Below, in pieces: positions 52,797 through 63,430 of a stretch of DNA of 64,000 nucleotides (position 1 is its first letter; each line of letters starts with the position of its first letter). The stretch is from the NCBI RefSeq assembly GCF_001544475.1, contig NZ_FCNW02000002.1, positions 1 to 64,000 of the forward strand, given 5' to 3'. Made by a program: the position numbers and the translations under genes. Under the pieces are notes generated by a model. The model ran no database searches. It was not told the DNA's origin and worked only from the letters and a program-made list of their open reading frames with translations. The stretch is from Caballeronia humi (GTDB lineage Bacteria; Pseudomonadota; Gammaproteobacteria; Burkholderiales; Burkholderiaceae).

Positions 52797-53753
52797 ATGT
52801 CCGCCGAAGCCATTCTCGACCCGCCTGTCATCGAATCAACCGATACGCCGAGCGTCGATCTCGTCGCGCTCTTTCGCGAATCCGGGATCGGTGAAGTACT
52901 CGCCGAACTCGACCGCGATCTCGTCGGCCTCGTGCCAGTGAAGACGCGCATCCGCGAAATCGCCGCGCATCTGCTCGTGGAGCGGGCGCGCGAAACGATT
53001 GGTATCGCGAGCGGTGCGCCGACGCTGCACATGTGTTTCTCCGGCAACCCCGGCACCGGCAAGACGACCGTCGCGCTGCGCATGGCCGAAGTATTGCACC
53101 GGCTCGGCTATATCCGGCGCAATCATCTGGTGTCGGTGACGCGCGACGATCTCGTCGGCCAGTACATCGGCCACACGGCGCCCAAAACGCGCGACGTGCT
53201 CAAGCGTGCGATGGGCGGCGTGCTCTTCATCGATGAAGCGTATTACCTGTATCGCCCGGAGAACGAGCGCGACTATGGGCAGGAAGCCATCGAGATTCTG
53301 CTGCAGACGATGGAGAACCAGCGCGGCGATCTCGTCGTGATCCTTGCAGGCTACGAGTCGCGCATGGACACGTTCTTCAAGAGCAATCCGGGCTTTCGGT
53401 CACGCATCGCGCATCACATCACGTTCCCCGATTACGACGCGGCCGAACTGCTCCTGATCGCCGAACGCATGCTCGATTCGATGCACTACCGGCTCGATCA
53501 CGCATCGCGCGATGCGTTCGAAGATTATCTCGCGCGCCGCATCGCGCAACCGAACTTCGCGAACGCGCGCTCGGTACGCAATGCGCTCGACCGCGCGCGG
53601 CTGCGGCAGGCGAACCGCCTCTTCGCCGATGCCTTGCACGGCGGCGCGCCGACCGGCAGCGCGGCGCTCACGCTCATCGCGGCGAGCGACATCCTCGCGA
53701 GCCGCATCTTCGCCGATTCATCCGATACGCCGCCACCCGATCCGATTCGATAG
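52797..53753 (+). CDS. cbbX: CbbX, red-type RuBisCO activase
   Basis: 318 aa AAA+ ATPase. Walker [18 protein letters not shown], Walker [12 protein letters not shown], pore-loop YIGHTAPKT. Remodels inhibited red-type RuBisCO by pulling on the large-subunit C-terminus, usually activated by RuBP. Normal length and position for the class. Confidence 0.96.
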   Translation: MSAEAILDPPVIESTDTPSVDLVALFRESGIGEVLAELDRDLVGLVPVKTRIREIAAHLLVERARETIGIASGAPTLHMCFSGNPGTGKTTVALRMAEVLHRLGYIRRNHLVSVTRDDLVGQYIGHTAPKTRDVLKRAMGGVLFIDEAYYLYRPENERDYGQEAIEILLQTMENQRGDLVVILAGYESRMDTFFKSNPGFRSRIAHHITFPDYDAAELLLIAERMLDSMHYRLDHASRDAFEDYLARRIAQPNFANARSVRNALDRARLRQANRLFADALHGGAPTGSAALTLIAASDILASRIFADSSDTPPPDPIR

Positions 53754-53771
53754 ACCTCTCAGGAGAGTGCC

Positions 53772-54851
53772 ATGCAGGACGGACGAACGACCCTTTCGAA
53801 ATTCCTCATCGACACGCTCGACCGCAAGCCCGGACCGGAATCCGCAAGCGGCTTGTCGGCGCTTCTCATCGACGTGGCCGCGTCGATCAAGACCATCTCC
53901 GCCGCGCTCACGAAGGGCGCGCTCGGTGGCAACTACGGGTCCGCAGAAACACACAACACGCACGGCGAGGAGCAGAAGAAGCTCGACCTCGCGACCAACG
54001 AGATTTTCCTGCAGCACTGCGAGTGGGACGGCTTGCTCGCGGGCATGGTGTCGGAGGAAATGGAAGGCGTCTACGCGATCCCCGACGCGTATCCGCGCGG
54101 CGAATACCTGCTTGCATTCGATCCCCTCGATGGGTCGTCGAACATCGACATCAACGGCGTGGTCGGTTCGATCTTCTCCGTGCTGCGCGTGAATGGCACG
54201 GCGGGCGATGCAGCTTTTCTGCGTCCGGGCCGCGAGCAAGTGGCAGCGGGCTACGCAATATACGGCCCCTCGACGATGCTCGTGCTCTCCGTCGGCAACG
54301 GTACACACGGCTTCACGCTGGAGCGCGACGTCGGCAACTTCGTGCTGACGCATTCCGATATCCGCATCCCCGAGGATTCGTGCGAGTTCGCGATCAACGC
54401 ATCGAACGAGCGCTTCTGGGAGCCGCCGGTGCGCCGCTATGTGCAGGAATGCAAGGACGGCAAGAGCGGTTGCCGACAGCGCGACTTCAACATGCGCTGG
54501 ATAGCGTCGATGGTCGCGGAAGTCCATCGCATCCTCATGCGCGGAGGCGTATTCATGTATCCGCGCGACTTCAAGACGCCCGCGATGCAGGGACGCCTGC
54601 GCATGCTTTACGAAGCGAGCCCGATGAGCTTTCTCGTCGAGCAGGCGGGCGGCATGTCGATCACCGGACGCGAACGCATTCTTGATGTGAAGCCGCAGGC
54701 ATTGCATGAGCGCGTGCCGGTGATTCTTGGATCGAAGAATGAAGTGGCGCGCATCGGGAGATATCACGGCGAATACGATCGCGGCGAGGACAAGCCGTAT
54801 ACGTCGCCGCTTTTTAATGAGCGGTCGTTGTTCTTGCCTGATCCGGTGTGA
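53772..54851 (+). CDS. cbbF: Fructose-1,6-bisphosphatase class I
   Basis: 359 aa from ATG 53772 with AGGAGA upstream. [20 protein letters not shown] is the metal-binding signature; also [13 protein letters not shown] [11 protein letters not shown] and [11 protein letters not shown] at the end. Regenerates RuBP precursors; the 18-nt gap from cbbX supports one operon. Confidence 0.95.
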   Translation: MQDGRTTLSKFLIDTLDRKPGPESASGLSALLIDVAASIKTISAALTKGALGGNYGSAETHNTHGEEQKKLDLATNEIFLQHCEWDGLLAGMVSEEMEGVYAIPDAYPRGEYLLAFDPLDGSSNIDINGVVGSIFSVLRVNGTAGDAAFLRPGREQVAAGYAIYGPSTMLVLSVGNGTHGFTLERDVGNFVLTHSDIRIPEDSCEFAINASNERFWEPPVRRYVQECKDGKSGCRQRDFNMRWIASMVAEVHRILMRGGVFMYPRDFKTPAMQGRLRMLYEASPMSFLVEQAGGMSITGRERILDVKPQALHERVPVILGSKNEVARIGRYHGEYDRGEDKPYTSPLFNERSLFLPDPV

Positions 54852-54954
54852 GGCTGCAAATAGCGCAAAACAAATTTGAACTAGCAACTTCGTTGCATGG
54901 GACCGGAGTGAGCGCTGAAGCGCCAACACCGGTCGACAAGGGAGAGACAAGCGC

Positions 54955-55827
54955 ATGTCAGTCAAACATCCGATCATCGCCGTGACCGGCTCCAGCGGCG
55001 CGGGCACCACCACCGTCATGAAGAGCTTCACGCACATCTTCAGACGCGAACGCATCAACGCGCAGATCGTCGAAGGCGATGCGTTTCATCGCTATGATCG
55101 CCTCGGCATGCGCGAGGCGATGAAGCAAAGCGAACGCGACGGCCTCGTCAACTTCAGCCACTTCGGCCCTGAAGCAAATCTGCTCGCGGAACTCGAACAA
55201 CTGTTCGCGAGTTACGGGGAAGCCGGCACCGGGAAATTGCGCCGCTACATCCACGACGACGCCGAAGCCGCGCACTACAAGCAGGACGCGGGCACGTTCA
55301 CGCCATGGGAAGACATCGCGGAAGGCACCGACCTGATGTTCTATGAAGGCCTGCACGGCGCTGCCGTCACGGGCGACGTGGACATCGCGCGTCATGCGGA
55401 CCTGCTCGTCGGCGTCGTGCCGATCATCAATCTCGAGTGGATTCAGAAGCTGCACCGGGACCAGACGATGCGCGGTTATTCGCACGAAGCAGTCGTCGAT
55501 ACGATCCTGCGTCGCATGCCGGACTACGTGAACTACATCTGTCCGCAGTTCTCGCGCACGCATGTGAACTTCCAGCGCGTGCCGACCGTGGATACGTCGA
55601 ACCCCTTCACCGCGCGCGAGATTCCGCAACCGGACGAGAGCTTCGTCGTGATCCGCTTTACGCGGCCGAAGGGCATCGACTTCCCGTATCTCCTCACCAT
55701 GCTGCACGACTCGTTCATGTCGCGTCCAAACGTGATCGTCGTGCCGGGCGGAAAGATGGGACTCGCGATGCAGCTCATCTTCACGCCGATGATCCTGCAA
55801 CTGCGCGACCGTTGCGCGCGGGCCTGA
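54955..55827 (+). CDS. cbbP: Phosphoribulokinase
   Basis: 290 aa, bacterial octameric-type length. P-loop AVTGSSGAGTTTVMKSF, EGDAFHRYDR, FYEGLHGAAVTGDVDIA and VPIINLEWIQKLHRD. Makes ribulose-1,5-bisphosphate. Follows cbbF after 103 nt; RBS AGGGAGAG. Confidence 0.96.
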   Translation: MSVKHPIIAVTGSSGAGTTTVMKSFTHIFRRERINAQIVEGDAFHRYDRLGMREAMKQSERDGLVNFSHFGPEANLLAELEQLFASYGEAGTGKLRRYIHDDAEAAHYKQDAGTFTPWEDIAEGTDLMFYEGLHGAAVTGDVDIARHADLLVGVVPIINLEWIQKLHRDQTMRGYSHEAVVDTILRRMPDYVNYICPQFSRTHVNFQRVPTVDTSNPFTAREIPQPDESFVVIRFTRPKGIDFPYLLTMLHDSFMSRPNVIVVPGGKMGLAMQLIFTPMILQLRDRCARA

Positions 55828-55860
55828 ACCGATTTCTCAATCGTAGAAAGGAGGCATCCT

Positions 55861-57924
55861 ATGAATGCCGTTGCTGAAACCCTGGAGAGACCGGAGACGC
55901 GCGCTGACACGCGCTCGATGGCGAACGCGCTGCGCATGCTCGCCGTCGATGCGGTACAGCAGGCGAACTCCGGCCATCCCGGCATGCCGATGGGCATGGC
56001 CGAGATCGCCGTCGCGCTGTGGCGTCGGCATCTGAAGCACAACCCGTGCAATCCCGATTGGGCTGACCGCGACCGCTTCGTGTTGTCGAACGGGCATGGG
56101 TCGATGTTGCTGTACGGCCTGCTGCATTTGACCGGCTATGACTTGCCAGTCGATGAACTAAAGCGCTTCCGCCAGTTGCATAGCAAGACACCGGGACATC
56201 CCGAAGTGGGCGTGACCCCTGGCGTCGAAACGACGACCGGGCCGCTCGGGCAAGGCTTCGCGAACGCGGTCGGGATGGCGCTTGCGGAAGCGCTGTTGGC
56301 GAGCGAGTTCAATCGGCCGGGGCACGATGTGGTCGATCATCGGACGTATGTGTTCGTCGGCGACGGATGTTTGATGGAGGGCATCTCGCACGAGGCGGCA
56401 TCGCTCGCGGGCACGCTGCGCCTGAACAAACTGACCGTGCTCTACGACGACAACGGCATCTCGATCGACGGCCACGTCGCGAAGTGGTTCGCCGACGATA
56501 CACCCGCGCGCTTCGCCGCGTACGGCTGGAACGTGCTGCGCGATGTGGACGGCCACGATGTCGATGCCGTCGATCGCGCGTTGCAGGACGCACGCGATTC
56601 GCAACGTCCGACGCTCATCTGCTGCAAGACAGTGATCGGCAAGGGCGCGCCGTCGATGGCGGGCACGCACGATGTGCACGGCGCACCGCTCGGCGCGAAG
56701 GAAGCGCAAGCGACGCGCGAAGCGCTGGACTGGCCGCACGCACCGTTCGAGATCCCTGCGTCAATCAGGCAGCTTTGGGACGCACGCGATGAAGGCGCAT
56801 CCGCGGAAGCCGACTGGGCGCAGCGGTTTGCCGCCTATCGAGAAGAGTATACAGCGCAAGCCGCCGAGTTCGAACGCCGCGCGCGCGGCGCATTGCCCGC
56901 TCGCTGGCGCGAAGCCGCGCTCGCATTGGTGCGCGATGCCAACGGCGACGCGCAATCGATCGCGACGCGCAAGGCATCGCAGATCGCGATCGAAGGGCTT
57001 GCACGCGCGCTGCCTGAACTGCTTGGCGGATCGGCGGATTTGACGGGGTCGAACCTCACGCGCTGGAAGGATGCAAGCACCGTCTCGCCAGGCGAAAGTA
57101 GTTTGCATGGCAACTATATTCACTTCGGCGTACGCGAGTTCGGCATGAGCGCAGTGTTGAACGGCATCGCGCTACATCGTGGCTACCTGCCGTTCGGCGG
57201 CACGTTCCTCACGTTTTCCGACTATTCGCGCAACGCGCTGCGCATGGCCGCGCTGATGAAGACACGCACCGTGTTCGTCTTCACCCACGATTCGATCGGT
57301 CTCGGCGAAGACGGTCCGACACATCAATCCGTCGAACATGCGGCATCGTTGCGGCTGATTCCGGGCCTCGACGTATGGCGTCCGTGCGATACGGTCGAGA
57401 CTGCGCAAGCATGGGTAAGCGCCATCGATCGCGATCGGCCTTCGTGCCTTTTATTGAGCCGCCAGAACCTGCCGTTCATCGCGCGCAGCGACAAACAGAT
57501 CGATGCGATCGAGCGCGGCGGCTACGTGCTGCGTGACTGGCCGGATGCGTCAGCTCCGAACGACAAATGCGTCGTGCTGATCGCGACGGGATCGGAAGTC
57601 GCGCTCGCGCTGGGTGCTATCGACGCGCTGCGGGAAGAAGGCATCCTGGCGCGCGTCGTCTCGATGCCATCGACCACCGTGTTCGATCGCCAGTCGCATG
57701 CGTGGCGTGAAAGGGTACTGCCGCCGGGCGTGCCGCGCGTCGCGGTGGAGGCAGGCGTGACTGGGTTCTGGCGACAATACGTGGGGCTCGAAGGCGGCGT
57801 AGTCGGCATGGATACGTTTGGCGAATCGGCGCCCGCTGGCGCGCTCTTCGAGCATTTCGGGGTGACCGTCGGCGCGGTGGTCGATGAAGCCCGCCGCGTC
57901 GTTTCAACTTCAGGGAGCGTGTGA
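55861..57924 (+). CDS. cbbT: Transketolase (Calvin-cycle copy)
   Basis: 687 aa from ATG 55861, AAAGGAGGCATCC upstream. Thiamine diphosphate motifs: [54 protein letters not shown]. Interconverts Calvin-cycle sugar phosphates. Stop overlaps the next start. Confidence 0.95.
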   Translation: MNAVAETLERPETRADTRSMANALRMLAVDAVQQANSGHPGMPMGMAEIAVALWRRHLKHNPCNPDWADRDRFVLSNGHGSMLLYGLLHLTGYDLPVDELKRFRQLHSKTPGHPEVGVTPGVETTTGPLGQGFANAVGMALAEALLASEFNRPGHDVVDHRTYVFVGDGCLMEGISHEAASLAGTLRLNKLTVLYDDNGISIDGHVAKWFADDTPARFAAYGWNVLRDVDGHDVDAVDRALQDARDSQRPTLICCKTVIGKGAPSMAGTHDVHGAPLGAKEAQATREALDWPHAPFEIPASIRQLWDARDEGASAEADWAQRFAAYREEYTAQAAEFERRARGALPARWREAALALVRDANGDAQSIATRKASQIAIEGLARALPELLGGSADLTGSNLTRWKDASTVSPGESSLHGNYIHFGVREFGMSAVLNGIALHRGYLPFGGTFLTFSDYSRNALRMAALMKTRTVFVFTHDSIGLGEDGPTHQSVEHAASLRLIPGLDVWRPCDTVETAQAWVSAIDRDRPSCLLLSRQNLPFIARSDKQIDAIERGGYVLRDWPDASAPNDKCVVLIATGSEVALALGAIDALREEGILARVVSMPSTTVFDRQSHAWRERVLPPGVPRVAVEAGVTGFWRQYVGLEGGVVGMDTFGESAPAGALFEHFGVTVGAVVDEARRVVSTSGSV

Positions 57925-58961
57925 TGGCCTTTATCGCCTTGCGTCAATTGCTGGACCACGCGGCCGAGCACAGCTACGGCGTGCCCGCGTTCAACGTCAA
58001 CAACATGGAGCAGATCCAGGCGATCATGCAGGCCGCCGAGGCCACGAAAAGCCCGGTGATCCTGCAGGCGTCGGCGGGCGCGCGGAAGTACGCGGGCGAG
58101 CCGTATCTGCGGCATCTCGTACTCGCCGCGCTGGAGGCGCATCCCGACTTGCCTGTCGTGCTGCATCAAGATCACGGCGCGAGCCCGTCGGTATGCCAGC
58201 AGGCGATCCGTTCGGGCTTCACGTCGGTGATGATGGACGGCTCGCTCATGCCTGACCAGAAGACGCCCGCCGCCTACGACTACAACGTCGACGTCAGCCG
58301 GCGCGTGGTGGAGGCGGCGCATGCGGTCGGGGTATCGGTGGAGGGCGAACTCGGCTGTCTCGGCTCGCTCGAAACGGGTACGGCGGGCGAAGAGGACGGC
58401 GTCGGCGCGGAGGGCAAGCTCTCGCGCGAAGAGTTGCTGACTGATCCCGAGCAGGCGCACGCGTTCGTCGAAGCGACCGGCGTCGATGCGCTCGCGATTG
58501 CGATCGGCACGTCGCACGGCGCGTACAAGTTCAGCCGCCAGCCGACCGGCGACATTCTCGCGATCGATCGCATCGTCGCGATTCACGAACGCATACCGAA
58601 TACGCATCTCGTGATGCACGGGTCGTCGTCGGTGCCGCAGGAATGGCTCGCGACGATCCGCGAGTATGGCGGCGAGTTGTCGGAGACGTATGGCGTGCCG
58701 GTCGAGGAAATCCGGCGCGGCATTGCGAACGGCGTGCGCAAGGTGAATATCGACACCGACATCCGGCTTGCGATGACGGGCGCGATAAGACGCGCGCTGG
58801 CATCGGCGCGCTCGGAGTTCGATCCGCGCCACGCGCTGAAGGCGGCGACGTCGGCGGCGCGCGAGTTGTGCGTGGCGCGCTTCGAGGCGTTCGGCTGCGC
58901 GGGTCAGGCCGATCGCATCAAGCCGATGCCACTCGATGCGATGGCGCGGAAGTATCACTGA
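57924..58961 (+). CDS. cbbA: Fructose-bisphosphate aldolase class II, Calvin subtype
   Basis: 345 aa from ATG 57924; a GTG three bases earlier is possible. [39 protein letters not shown] with zinc histidines, [14 protein letters not shown] and [10 protein letters not shown]. Condenses triose phosphates. Ends the cbb operon; cbbE, cbbG and cbbK are not present. Confidence 0.96.
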   Translation: MAFIALRQLLDHAAEHSYGVPAFNVNNMEQIQAIMQAAEATKSPVILQASAGARKYAGEPYLRHLVLAALEAHPDLPVVLHQDHGASPSVCQQAIRSGFTSVMMDGSLMPDQKTPAAYDYNVDVSRRVVEAAHAVGVSVEGELGCLGSLETGTAGEEDGVGAEGKLSREELLTDPEQAHAFVEATGVDALAIAIGTSHGAYKFSRQPTGDILAIDRIVAIHERIPNTHLVMHGSSSVPQEWLATIREYGGELSETYGVPVEEIRRGIANGVRKVNIDTDIRLAMTGAIRRALASARSEFDPRHALKAATSAARELCVARFEAFGCAGQADRIKPMPLDAMARKYH

Positions 58962-58973
58962 GCGCGACGGCAC

Positions 58974-59005
58974 AAGAAGGGCGTGAGCACGCTCACCCCT
59001 TCTTC
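58974..59005. terminator. Bidirectional terminator after cbbA
   Basis: AAGAAGGGCGTGAGC and GCTCACCCCTTCTT form a 14-bp stem with one bulged C and loop AC. It lies between cbbA and the convergent DUF6513 gene and overlaps the last codons of the latter (KKKG). A/T-rich sides on both strands fit termination both ways. Confidence 0.75.
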
Positions 59006-60381
59006 TTCGTCGCCCCCGGCGCGTGCCACGCCATCAAATCCTCTTCCACGCGATCCACTTCGCAGCCCCAGTCGAGCGCCTGATCCTGATCGAAGCGCTT
59101 GCCCAACTGCCACGCGATTTCCGCGCGCGCGAGCTGCACACCCATATAAAACGCATGCCCGCCGTCGCTCTCCAGTTTAAGCGCAGGATATAACGCAAAC
59201 GGATCGCCGGCAGTCTGATGACCATCGCGGTTATACACATGGATGCCATCGGCCGCGACCTGCACGCGAAAGTTCGGATCGCGCACGGCTTGTGCGAATT
59301 CGTCGATTTCCGCCGCGCTATAGGGAAACGGCCGCTTTGCATGCAACGCCGACAGATCACCCGAGATGCCCTTCGGCAGCACTTGCGCCTCGCGCGCCGC
59401 ATGCATCACGCGCCGCGCGACGTCCGCCTCGCGCACTGCGCGCCGCGCATGCAAACTCACCGATGTCGTCAGCACCGCCGCGACGCGCAATTCCGCCGCC
59501 ATGCCGAGCAGCACCGCGTTGATGCCGCTCGTGTCGGCTTCGGTCAGTTCGGTCACGTTGCCGATGCCCATCATGATCGCGGCTTCGGGATAGCGCTCGC
59601 GCAGCGACACATAACGCGCTATCGATGCCGCGAGCCCGAACGGTATGGGATCGAGGATCGGATCGGCGAGGAAGGGACGGCCGCGCGCGGTCATCGCGTC
59701 AATGGCGGCGTCGAGCGAGGCGTGATCGCCGGGTTCGCGCGCGACGAGAACCGGCGTCGATGCCACCTCGTCCGCGACCCACAACGTATCGACGTTCAGG
59801 CTCATCAGGTAATCCGCGCCCGCGTGGCCGCCGCGCACGAGTTCTTCGGTAAGCATCGAATCGACGCTTACGCGATAGCCTTCGCGCTTCAACCGCCGCA
59901 CCGCGTCTTCGAGATGCGGAAACGGCGTCTCCGGCAGGCAGCCGATATCGATCACGTCCGCGCCTTGCCGCGCATATTCGCGAGCGCGCGCCGCGATGCC
60001 ATCGAGATCGAGGCGCGGCGCATCGACGATCTCCGCGAAAATTGCCGTCTCATAGCGCGATAAGTCGAAATGCCGCGCCTCCCGTCCGAAGAACTGCGGC
60101 AGGTCCTTGACCTCCTCGGGCCCGCGTTCGACACGCACGCCGTAGTGCTCGCTTAACGCATCGAGATCGCCGCGGCATCGGCCGGGCACGATCACTCGGC
60201 TCGTTTCAGGCGGCAGCGATTGCGCGACGCGGCGTCGAATCATCTCGGCCGTCATCAATCCGGCGACCTGCAATCCAATCTCGCGCACTTCCCACGTAAA
60301 GGGCGTGGGCGCCATGCCTTCGAGCACCTGATGCAGGCTCTTCTCAGCGAGCCTGCCAGTCAGGAAGACGATGTGTTCCAT
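58993..60381 (-). CDS. DUF6513 / pterin-binding-like protein of C1 metabolism
   Basis: 462 aa from ATG 60381. N-terminal half has HIVFLTGRLAEKSLHQVL; the C-terminal half is dihydropteroate-synthase-like (GADVIDIGCLPETPFPHLED, RVSVDSMLTEELVRGG, IMMGIGNVTELTEAD). Seen in H4MPT-using methylotrophs; proposed to help make H4MPT, but the reaction is not established. It shares 22 bp with the upstream flavoprotein gene (start 60381, its stop 60360), so coupled. Confidence 0.82.
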   Translation of the reverse strand: MEHIVFLTGRLAEKSLHQVLEGMAPTPFTWEVREIGLQVAGLMTAEMIRRRVAQSLPPETSRVIVPGRCRGDLDALSEHYGVRVERGPEEVKDLPQFFGREARHFDLSRYETAIFAEIVDAPRLDLDGIAARAREYARQGADVIDIGCLPETPFPHLEDAVRRLKREGYRVSVDSMLTEELVRGGHAGADYLMSLNVDTLWVADEVASTPVLVAREPGDHASLDAAIDAMTARGRPFLADPILDPIPFGLAASIARYVSLRERYPEAAIMMGIGNVTELTEADTSGINAVLLGMAAELRVAAVLTTSVSLHARRAVREADVARRVMHAAREAQVLPKGISGDLSALHAKRPFPYSAAEIDEFAQAVRDPNFRVQVAADGIHVYNRDGHQTAGDPFALYPALKLESDGGHAFYMGVQLARAEIAWQLGKRFDQDQALDWGCEVDRVEEDLMAWHAPGATKKKG

Positions 60382-60959
60382 GCGAGCCCGAGGTTCGACA
60401 GCCGTTGATCGAGCGCGGCCTTCAGATCGTCGAGCGAACGCGCGACCGTCGTGTGTTCGATGCGCGCGAGCCGCTCGACGTTCTCGAATTCGATCGCGCG
60501 CGGCCGCACTTCGACCCACTCGTGCGGACTCTGCGTGATGACGCTCGGTGCCGTATCGCATGCGAAAACGATGCCCGGCACGCACTGTTTGCCGGCTTGC
60601 GCGTAGAGATTGGTCGGCAGGGTATCGGAGATGCCGAGCGCGCACTTGGCGACGGTGTTGCTCGTCGCGGGTGCGATCACGACGGTGTGATAGTCGCCCT
60701 GATACAGCATGCCGACGGGCACGCTGCTCGCGCTGTTGTCGCGGAACACGCGAAAGTGCTCGCGCAGCTTCGGCACGGGCCAGCCGTAGAGCGGCAGCAC
60801 TTCCTCCCCCGCCGACGACAGGAACAAGTCGACGCCCGGCAGCCGCAATGCGAGATCGATGGATTCCTCGATCATGTGACCGGAGCCCGTCACACACCAC
60901 GCGAAACGCGCGTCGGGCTTGAACTCGTCGAGCCGGCGGGCGGGCGTGTGTTCCGTCAT
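60360..60959 (-). CDS. Flavoprotein, archaeal Afp/dihydromethanopterin reductase (DmrB) type
   Basis: 199 aa. FAWCVTGSGHMIEESIDLAL, VVIAPATSNTVAKCALGISD and GIVFACDTAP match the flavoprotein (HFCD) fold of DmrB/AfpA proteins. Such enzymes reduce dihydromethanopterin to H4MPT. Start ATG 60959 overlaps the sigma-54 activator stop. Assignment as DmrB rather than general flavoprotein rests on context. Confidence 0.8.
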   Translation of the reverse strand: MTEHTPARRLDEFKPDARFAWCVTGSGHMIEESIDLALRLPGVDLFLSSAGEEVLPLYGWPVPKLREHFRVFRDNSASSVPVGMLYQGDYHTVVIAPATSNTVAKCALGISDTLPTNLYAQAGKQCVPGIVFACDTAPSVITQSPHEWVEVRPRAIEFENVERLARIEHTTVARSLDDLKAALDQRLSNLGLAWNTSSS

Positions 60960-63010
60960 GCGTCGGAAGCGGCGGCGGGTCCGTCGTGCGACAGACGGAT
61001 ATGCAGTCTGTGCATCTTCCGGTACAGCGTGTTGCGGCTGATGCCGAGCACCTTCGCCACGTTGCTCACGTTCCAGCGATGCTCGTCGAGCAGCGACAGC
61101 ACCGTTTCGCGCTCGCGCACCTGAATCGCGTTGAGGGCGGAGGTGTCGGCGTCGTCGGTCAGGTGTGCAACGGGCGCGGCGGGTGCGGCCGGCGGCGGCG
61201 CGAGGCGCGCGGCCGTCTGCGTGCTCGTACCGTTCACCACTTCGGCGGGAAGATGCATGCAGCGGATCTCGGGACCGTCGCAGAGCGCAATCGCCATCTG
61301 CAGCACGTGCCGCAACTGGCGGATATTGCCCGGCCACGCGTAGTTCAAAAGCGCATGGCGCGCTTCGGCGCTGAGCGTGGGCGGATCGTCGGTTTCGCTT
61401 TCGAGGATGTGCGTGATGAGCGCGAGCGCATCGGCGCGTTCGCGCAGCGGCGGCAGATTGATCTCGATGCCGTTCAGCCGGTAATAAAGGTCCTCGCGGA
61501 AGATGCCCGTCTGCACCAGTTCGATCAGGTTGCGGTGGCTCGCGCTGATCAACTGGAAATCGACCTTGACCGTAGTCTCCGCGCCGAGCGGCGTGACCTC
61601 GTGCTCCTCCAGCACGCGCAAGAGGCGCGCTTGCAGGGCCATCGGCATGTCACCGATTTCGTCGAGGAACAGCGTGCCGCCGTTCGCCTGCACGATCTTG
61701 CCGCGCCGTCCTTCGCGCTGCGCGCCGGTGAACGCGCCCGCTCGATAGCCGAACAATTCGCTTTCGATCAGATTCTCAGGCAGCGATGCGCAATTCACCG
61801 CGACGAACGTGCCGCCGCTATTCGGGCTGATGCTGTGCAGCGCATTGGCGAACACTTCTTTGCCGGTGCCGGTCTGGCCCCGCAGGATGATCGGGATCTT
61901 GCGCTGGATCACGCGCGCCGCGAGCTGGATCTGCGAGGCCATGCGCGGATCGCCGAATTCGAGGTGCGAGAGCTTGTCGAGGCGGCCGGCCGTTTCGCGC
62001 GGCGCGTCCTTGCGCGGTGCCCTCGCGCGTGCCGCGGACGACAGCGGATCGTTTAGCAGGATGCGGGTCGAGCCGGTGCCGGCCTCGCGCGGCGTCTGCG
62101 CGGTCAGGAAGAAGCGGCTGTTCGCTTTCGCGCTGTACACGGTCACCGGATGGAACGAGCCGCGAATGCTGCGCGCGATCATGTCTTCGAGCTGCGCATT
62201 GAACGCTTCGTCGATGCGCTTGCCGCACAGTTCGGCGGGCGAGCGGAAGTCGAGCTGGAAGAGCGCACTGCGGCTCGCGGCGAGCACGACGCCGTCGTCG
62301 CTGACGGCGAGCTTGCCCGCGTGCAGCGTGCCGACGAACTCCGGCCGGCTGTGGAAGTGGATCATGTTCGCGTGCCGGTAGCGCGCATCGATCAGGCGGT
62401 TCTCGATCATCTGCCGCGACATGCCGACGAGCACCAGCGAATGCTGTTGCAAAAGTTTCGAGCGGCTCGTGACGTCGAGCACGCCGACGATCGTGCCGCG
62501 ATCGTCGAAGATCGGCGCGGCCGAGCACGTTAGAGACGTATAGCGCGGATAGAAATGCTCGTGCTGGCACACGGCGATGCAGTCGCGTTCGATAAGGCAC
62601 GTGCCCATGCCGTTGGTGCCGGCTTCGCGTTCGCTCCAGAGGGCGCCGACGCGCAGTCCGTCTGCGGCGACGGCCTCGCCGAACGGCACCGACGACACCT
62701 GATGCACGATCACGCCGTCCGCATCGACCAGGACGACCGCGAGTTCCGGGTCCGCGAGCTGCTGGTAGAGCGTGGTCATTTCGAGCTTCGAGCACGCGAT
62801 CAGGTCGCTCGCGGCCTCGCGGCGATCGGCGAGTTCCTGTTGTGTGAGGACGGGCGGCATGACAAAGCGCGCGGGATCGAGCCTGAATTCGTTCAGGCAG
62901 CGTATCCACGACTGGGCAACCGAATCGTTCGCGGCGCGCGCCGCGAGCGGGTTGTTGACGATCTTCAGGACTTCTCGGACATGGGTATCGATGTCAGCGA
63001 GCGACGACAT
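60956..63010 (-). CDS. Sigma-54-dependent activator of the AcoR type
   Basis: 684 aa. N-terminal GAF-like sensor region (about 60-230; RVGALWSEREAGTNGMGTCL is the AcoR-type signature), AAA+ domain with LRGQTGTGKEVFANA, GAFTGA near residue 424 and GTLFLDEIGDM, and a Fis-type HTH at the end (NVSNVAKVLGISRNTLYRKM). It must act with sigma-54 RNA polymerase. The sigma-54-like promoters before mfn, DUF447 and fhc, and the shared dyads, are candidate targets. First gene of its operon. Confidence 0.92.
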   Translation of the reverse strand: MSSLADIDTHVREVLKIVNNPLAARAANDSVAQSWIRCLNEFRLDPARFVMPPVLTQQELADRREAASDLIACSKLEMTTLYQQLADPELAVVLVDADGVIVHQVSSVPFGEAVAADGLRVGALWSEREAGTNGMGTCLIERDCIAVCQHEHFYPRYTSLTCSAAPIFDDRGTIVGVLDVTSRSKLLQQHSLVLVGMSRQMIENRLIDARYRHANMIHFHSRPEFVGTLHAGKLAVSDDGVVLAASRSALFQLDFRSPAELCGKRIDEAFNAQLEDMIARSIRGSFHPVTVYSAKANSRFFLTAQTPREAGTGSTRILLNDPLSSAARARAPRKDAPRETAGRLDKLSHLEFGDPRMASQIQLAARVIQRKIPIILRGQTGTGKEVFANALHSISPNSGGTFVAVNCASLPENLIESELFGYRAGAFTGAQREGRRGKIVQANGGTLFLDEIGDMPMALQARLLRVLEEHEVTPLGAETTVKVDFQLISASHRNLIELVQTGIFREDLYYRLNGIEINLPPLRERADALALITHILESETDDPPTLSAEARHALLNYAWPGNIRQLRHVLQMAIALCDGPEIRCMHLPAEVVNGTSTQTAARLAPPPAAPAAPVAHLTDDADTSALNAIQVRERETVLSLLDEHRWNVSNVAKVLGISRNTLYRKMHRLHIRLSHDGPAAASDA

Positions 63011-63239
63011 GGGGGCTTGTCTCCCTGGCGTCCGTTTGCGCTCCGCGTGTGCGGATTCGCGTTCGGCGCCAACTGTTGTGATTCCCCTGTGCGCTGCGTT
63101 GTCTCCGTACGCATGCGCGGCGTTGCGGTGCGGGCTTTCTATGTCGTCAGCAAAGCCGCTCTCCCGCCTGATTACTGCAAAACTCTACATCCGTTGACGT
63201 TCTTGTTCAATAAGTAGTCGCAGACGGGAAGGTTTTCTT

Positions 63240-63255
63240 GCCCGGTTTTTGCTTG
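63240..63255 (+). promoter_or_regulatory. First copy of the 16-bp repeat GCCCGGTTTTTGCTTG
   Basis: An exact repeat of 63366-63381, 126 bp upstream of it. TTGCCCGG-TTTT-TTGCT is a partial sigma-54 -24/-12 match (GG at -24 replaced). In the 420-nt gap between the sigma-54 activator and the FolB-like gene. Confidence 0.45.
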
Positions 63256-63303
63256 GTCGCGGAGCCGGGCCGCATTGAATGCTCGATTTATAGGAAAGTT
63301 AGT

Positions 63304-63328
63304 GAGTTTATGCAAAATCGATAAACTC
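63304..63328. promoter_or_regulatory. Inverted repeat GAGTTTAT-N9-ATAAACTC
   Basis: Perfect 8-bp arms (63304-63311, 63321-63328), extended by partial matches outward. AT-rich in a GC-rich region. Lies between the two 16-bp repeats, 103-127 nt before the FolB-like start; a candidate activator or operator site. Confidence 0.5.
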
Positions 63329-63365
63329 GCTGACTTCGATCAGATTGACTGAATGACTTGCATGC

Positions 63366-63381
63366 GCCCGGTTTTTGCTTG
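63366..63381 (+). promoter_or_regulatory. Second copy of the 16-bp repeat
   Basis: Second GCCCGGTTTTTGCTTG, 50-65 nt before the FolB-like start, the place for a promoter. Together with the first copy and the AT-rich inverted repeat it makes this gap unusually structured; the remaining bases of 63011-63430 show nothing else. Confidence 0.45.
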
Positions 63382-63430
63382 ATCCCTCGTCTCAGCGAAT
63401 AAGTCACCTACTCAAAGGCAGGCCACCCCC

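Noticed and set aside
53718..55058. 446-aa minus-strand frame opposite cbbF and cbbP
   Set aside because: Shadow frame across two well-defined Calvin genes.
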